From Blastocatellia bacterium (GTDB taxonomy: Bacteria; Acidobacteriota; Blastocatellia; Chloracidobacteriales; JADJPF01), in the NCBI GenBank assembly GCA_023265235.1, contig JAHFUF010000172.1:1-8864 (forward strand): a DNA stretch of 8,864 bases. The letters are read 5' to 3'. Numbering within the stretch: the first letter of the stretch is position 1; each line of letters starts with the position of its first letter. Positions 6,680-8,864 of the stretch are shown here, piece by piece. The notes under the pieces are model-generated. The model was not told the DNA's origin, searched no databases, and worked only from the letters and a program-made list of their open reading frames with translations. Position numbers and translations under genes: made by a program.

Positions 6680-7675
6680 TTAAATAGACCACCGAAAAAC
6701 TGTACAAGCCATATTTAGACCGCCTCCAGAGGCACACATTACAATTAAATCACCATTTTGGAGCTTACCTAATGCTACTGCGTCGTCCAAAGCCATTGGA
6801 ATACAGGCTGAACCTGTATAACCCCATTTGTCCATAATTGTATGGGTTAAAGACATAGGCAATTCTAGTCGTTCCATCACAGCTTTGATTGTACTTAAAT
6901 TAACTTGAGTGAAAAATAGTTGCTTAACGTCTTTAAGCTCAGCATTTGCTTTTTTTAGTGTTTCTTTGACTATGTTTGGCCAACCTTCCATGTTAATTTC
7001 TGTAGGATATTTTTGTAAAAATCTGACTTTGTTATATTTATTTTCTTTAAGGACTTCTTTTGTAATAGGCATTGCTGTTCCACCAGCAAAAATACCTAAG
7101 TAGCTATGGTATTGGCCATCAGCATAAAGTTTTGAGGCTAGATAACCAGGTTCTTTGCTAGCTTGTAAGACTACTGCGCCAGCACCATCAGCAAAAATAG
7201 TACAAGTTTTTTTGTCATCCCAATCTAAATATTTGCTCATTGCATAGGCACCTATGACCAAAATATTTTTGTATTCAGGGTCGCCTATTATATAGGTTGC
7301 GGCTGTTTTTAAGGCTGTAACAAAACCAGCACAAGCACAATTAATATCAAATGAACCAGCATTTTTAGCACCTAAAGAAGATTGAACAATAGGCGATGTA
7401 GCAGGAGAAATATAGGCTGGAGTATCAGTTGCAACAATAATTAGGTCTATTTCTTCTGCGTTTAGGTTAGCACTTTTTATAGCTTTACGACCTGCGGCAA
7501 CGGCTAGATCTATAGTGTTTTCTTTCTCAGAACAAAAATGACGGCGTTCTATTCCTACTACTTGAGAAACAAAAGTATTAATGTCTTCACCTAGCATTTG
7601 ACTTAAATCATGATTAGTTAACATTTTTTCTGGTACATAAGAACCTGTACCAACAATTTTGGCATAACGCGACAT
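6680..7675 (-). CDS. FabH-like 3-oxoacyl-ACP synthase III family protein with altered active site
   Basis: This 331-residue thiolase-fold protein has the standard KAS III length and layout. It starts AKIVGTGSYVPEKMLTN (5-21) and has the VGIERRHF segment (40-47). DINCACAGF (110-118) contains the acyl-accepting cysteine, Cys115 by alignment with E. coli FabH Cys112. ADGAGAVVL is at 162-170 and SGGGLNMA at 316-323. Two other catalytic positions differ from FabH. The HQAN motif reads TQVN (256-259), so Thr replaces His. The HGNTS motif reads WGYTG (284-288), so Tyr replaces Asn. His and Asn are needed for malonyl decarboxylation, so this enzyme may do a non-decarboxylative condensation or an acyl transfer, as some FabH-like enzymes in natural-product pathways do. 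It is the first gene of the operon, with AAAGGA 10 nt before the ATG. A TATAAA-rich stretch about 25 nt upstream could be part of a promoter. I am sure of the fold, not of the reaction. Confidence 0.87.
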   Translation of the reverse strand: MSRYAKIVGTGSYVPEKMLTNHDLSQMLGEDINTFVSQVVGIERRHFCSEKENTIDLAVAAGRKAIKSANLNAEEIDLIIVATDTPAYISPATSPIVQSSLGAKNAGSFDINCACAGFVTALKTAATYIIGDPEYKNILVIGAYAMSKYLDWDDKKTCTIFADGAGAVVLQASKEPGYLASKLYADGQYHSYLGIFAGGTAMPITKEVLKENKYNKVRFLQKYPTEINMEGWPNIVKETLKKANAELKDVKQLFFTQVNLSTIKAVMERLELPMSLTHTIMDKWGYTGSACIPMALDDAVALGKLQNGDLIVMCASGGGLNMACTVFRWSI

Positions 7676-7718
7676 TTTAATTATTCCTTTATAGTTTTAT
7701 AAGGTTTTGGAAAACTTG

Positions 7719-7743
7719 TAGGGTTAAAGAAAATAACCCTACA
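7719..7743 (-). terminator. Perfect 9-bp hairpin between the TonB receptor and the ketosynthase, likely terminator
   Basis: On the minus strand GTAGGGTTA, a 7-nt loop TTTTCTT, and TAACCCTAC form an uninterrupted 9-bp stem starting 14 nt after the receptor's TAG. The downstream sequence AAGTTTTCC has a short T-run. This fits an intrinsic terminator for the receptor gene and separates it from the six-gene operon. The weak U-tract leaves room for an attenuator or mRNA-stabilising role. Confidence 0.55.
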
Positions 7744-7757
7744 TTTAGCAAAGAAAA

Positions 7758-8864
7758 CTAGAAACTAAGCTTTAGTGCAAATTGAATTACACGAGGCCCA
7801 CTGCTAGTTGAGGTTATGCGACCAAATGTTGAGGGGACAGCAATATTACTATTTGGATTAGAAAAGTTGACAGTATTAAAAGCATTGAAAAATTCGGTAC
7901 GAAACTCCATATTAAAGCCTTCTCTGATAGGAATAAATTTAGCTATAGATATATCCAAATTCTTTTGACTTGGGCCAGTTAAAGTGTTGCGACCAAGGTT
8001 GCCAAATGGTGCATTTGGATCAAAGAAAGGATTAAGAGTTGTTCCTACTAATGCTTGGCGTGATGGTAGGAAAGCCCCTGTGTTAAAGAAGCTATTAAGA
8101 CGATCTTTAACATCTCCTGATTTTTCTGCATCAGCATTAGCAACCACGTTTGCACGTTGCAAAATAAAGTTACTAGGAGCATCAACAACAGTAAATGGTA
8201 GTCCTGATTGTAATGTTAAAATGCCACTTACTTCCCAACCATTAACCAATTTACTAGCTAATTTAGATTCAACATTAAACTTTGGTAAATCATAAATGCC
8301 ACTTAAAACAAAACGATTACGACGGTCAAAGTCTGAGCGACCACGGTTACCACTAGTATTAAATTGATCTCCAGGAATGCCTGTAAGCTCATTAATTGCT
8401 GCTCCAGAATAATTATCTATAGACTTTCCTAGAGTGTAAGAAGCTAGGAATTGTAATCCTTTGCTAAATTGTTTGGTTAAACTAAGTTGTAAAGAGTCAA
8501 AATGAGAATTAGAGCTAGACTGTACTTGTTGAATACCTCCAGCAGGATTTTTTTGTGTTGAGAGGAATGGGCCTAAAGGCAAAGTAAATTGACGAGTTAT
8601 AGGATTATAAACAGGCTGATTTAAGCTGATTACTTGTAATAATTTTGTGCCTTTTGAACCTACATAGCCAACCTCTAAAAGTAAGTCTTTGCTTAATGCA
8701 TATTGGACATTAAGGTTATATTGTTGGATATAGGGTGTACGAAAATTTGGATCTAAGAAAATCCCACTAATAGGCACACCTAAAGTTGATGGTATTGTTG
8801 GTACAACAGGAAAAACACTAGGTTGAGTAACTGGCGCAAAAGGTGTAGCCAAAGGTCTTCCTAC
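7758..8864 (-). CDS. TonB-dependent Oar-like outer-membrane receptor, C-terminal part (5' end outside window)
   Basis: The frame is open to the window edge (VGRPLATPFAPV...) and encodes 368 residues before a TAG at 7758-7760. A TTG at 8850-8852 is in frame but is internal, since the family is usually about 1000 residues and this is only the end of the beta-barrel. Alternating strand patterns are clear: RTPYIQQYNLNVQYAL, LLLEVGYVGSKGTKLL, FDSLQLSLTKQFSKGLQFLA and SYTLGKSIDNYSG. The segment GNRGRSDFDRRNRFVLSGIY follows, then GWEVSGILTLQSGLPFTV, NLDISIAKFIPI and FRTEFFNAFNTVNFSNP. The final residue is Phe, as expected for recognition by the BAM barrel-insertion machinery. This type, often with an N-terminal carboxypeptidase-regulatory-like domain and plug, is greatly expanded in Acidobacteriota. 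The ligand is unknown. Its position upstream of lipid genes may be coincidental, because a hairpin separates them. Confidence 0.88.
   Translation of the reverse strand, partial: VGRPLATPFAPVTQPSVFPVVPTIPSTLGVPISGIFLDPNFRTPYIQQYNLNVQYALSKDLLLEVGYVGSKGTKLLQVISLNQPVYNPITRQFTLPLGPFLSTQKNPAGGIQQVQSSSNSHFDSLQLSLTKQFSKGLQFLASYTLGKSIDNYSGAAINELTGIPGDQFNTSGNRGRSDFDRRNRFVLSGIYDLPKFNVESKLASKLVNGWEVSGILTLQSGLPFTVVDAPSNFILQRANVVANADAEKSGDVKDRLNSFFNTGAFLPSRQALVGTTLNPFFDPNAPFGNLGRNTLTGPSQKNLDISIAKFIPIREGFNMEFRTEFFNAFNTVNFSNPNSNIAVPSTFGRITSTSSGPRVIQFALKLSF

Noticed and set aside
6909..7103. Plus-strand open frame of 64 codons inside the ketosynthase gene
   Set aside because: It is antisense to conserved ketosynthase sequence and has no independent support.
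2711..7675. OleABCD-type olefin or beta-lactone pathway (thiolase fold, alpha/beta hydrolase, AMP ligase)
   Set aside because: The ketosynthase lacks the catalytic His of OleA, the hydrolase is secreted, the ligase is of the long-chain acyl-CoA type, no OleD reductase is present, and hotdog hydratases do not belong to that pathway.
7984..8295. Plus-strand open frame of 103 codons inside the TonB receptor
   Set aside because: Although the longest plus-strand frame, it is antisense to clear beta-barrel sequence and its composition reflects the receptor's codons.
1..8864. Mobile element, CRISPR array, tRNA or rRNA gene
   Set aside because: No transposase or integrase, no regularly spaced repeats and no recognisable structured RNA gene was found; intergenic gaps total only a few hundred bases.

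Overview
The window is AT-rich and almost entirely coding. The likeliest source is an AT-rich member of the Acidobacteriota, perhaps of the Blastocatellia type. The main clue is the C-terminal half of a large TonB-dependent, Oar-like outer-membrane receptor at the right edge. Its barrel strands and its GNRGRSDFDRRNRF segment are of a kind abundant in acidobacterial genomes. The receptor also implies a two-membrane cell. The assignment rests on recognising protein families, not on a database search.

Layout. At 3-125 (+) is the last 40 codons of an OmpR/KdpE-type response regulator, convergent with everything else. All other genes lie on the minus strand, so transcription runs from high to low coordinates. 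In that order they are: the 3' part of the TonB-dependent receptor (8864-7758); a 9-bp perfect hairpin, likely its terminator (7743-7719); a FabH-like ketosynthase III (7675-6680); a MaoC/hotdog hydratase with an intact active site (6627-6235); a second, PhaJ-like hotdog protein that has lost the catalytic motif (6216-5827); a long-chain acyl-CoA synthetase (5823-4042); a secreted alpha/beta hydrolase with an unusual WSKG nucleophile elbow (3979-2711); and a Spinster-type MFS transporter (2698-1418). After a 162-bp gap holding a small hairpin comes a secreted lipase resembling the PHB depolymerase PhaZ7 (1255-173). No stretch over 300 bases lacks a gene.

How the genes may work together. Gaps of 3 to 62 bp from the ketosynthase to the MFS gene suggest a six-gene operon, with the last lipase adjacent and possibly separately transcribed. 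The set joins extracytoplasmic ester hydrolysis (two hydrolases), lipid-type transport (Spinster MFS), fatty-acid activation (acyl-CoA synthetase) and acyl-chain chemistry (ketosynthase-like enzyme plus a probable heterodimeric (R)-hydratase). I infer a lipid or polyester acquisition and remodelling cassette. No ketoreductase, enoyl reductase or acyl carrier protein is present, so it is not a self-contained elongation pathway.

The two most notable molecular points are the catalytic/non-catalytic hotdog pair, which parallels mycobacterial HadAB/HadBC, and a ketosynthase III that keeps its cysteine but has Thr and Tyr where FabH has its catalytic His and Asn.
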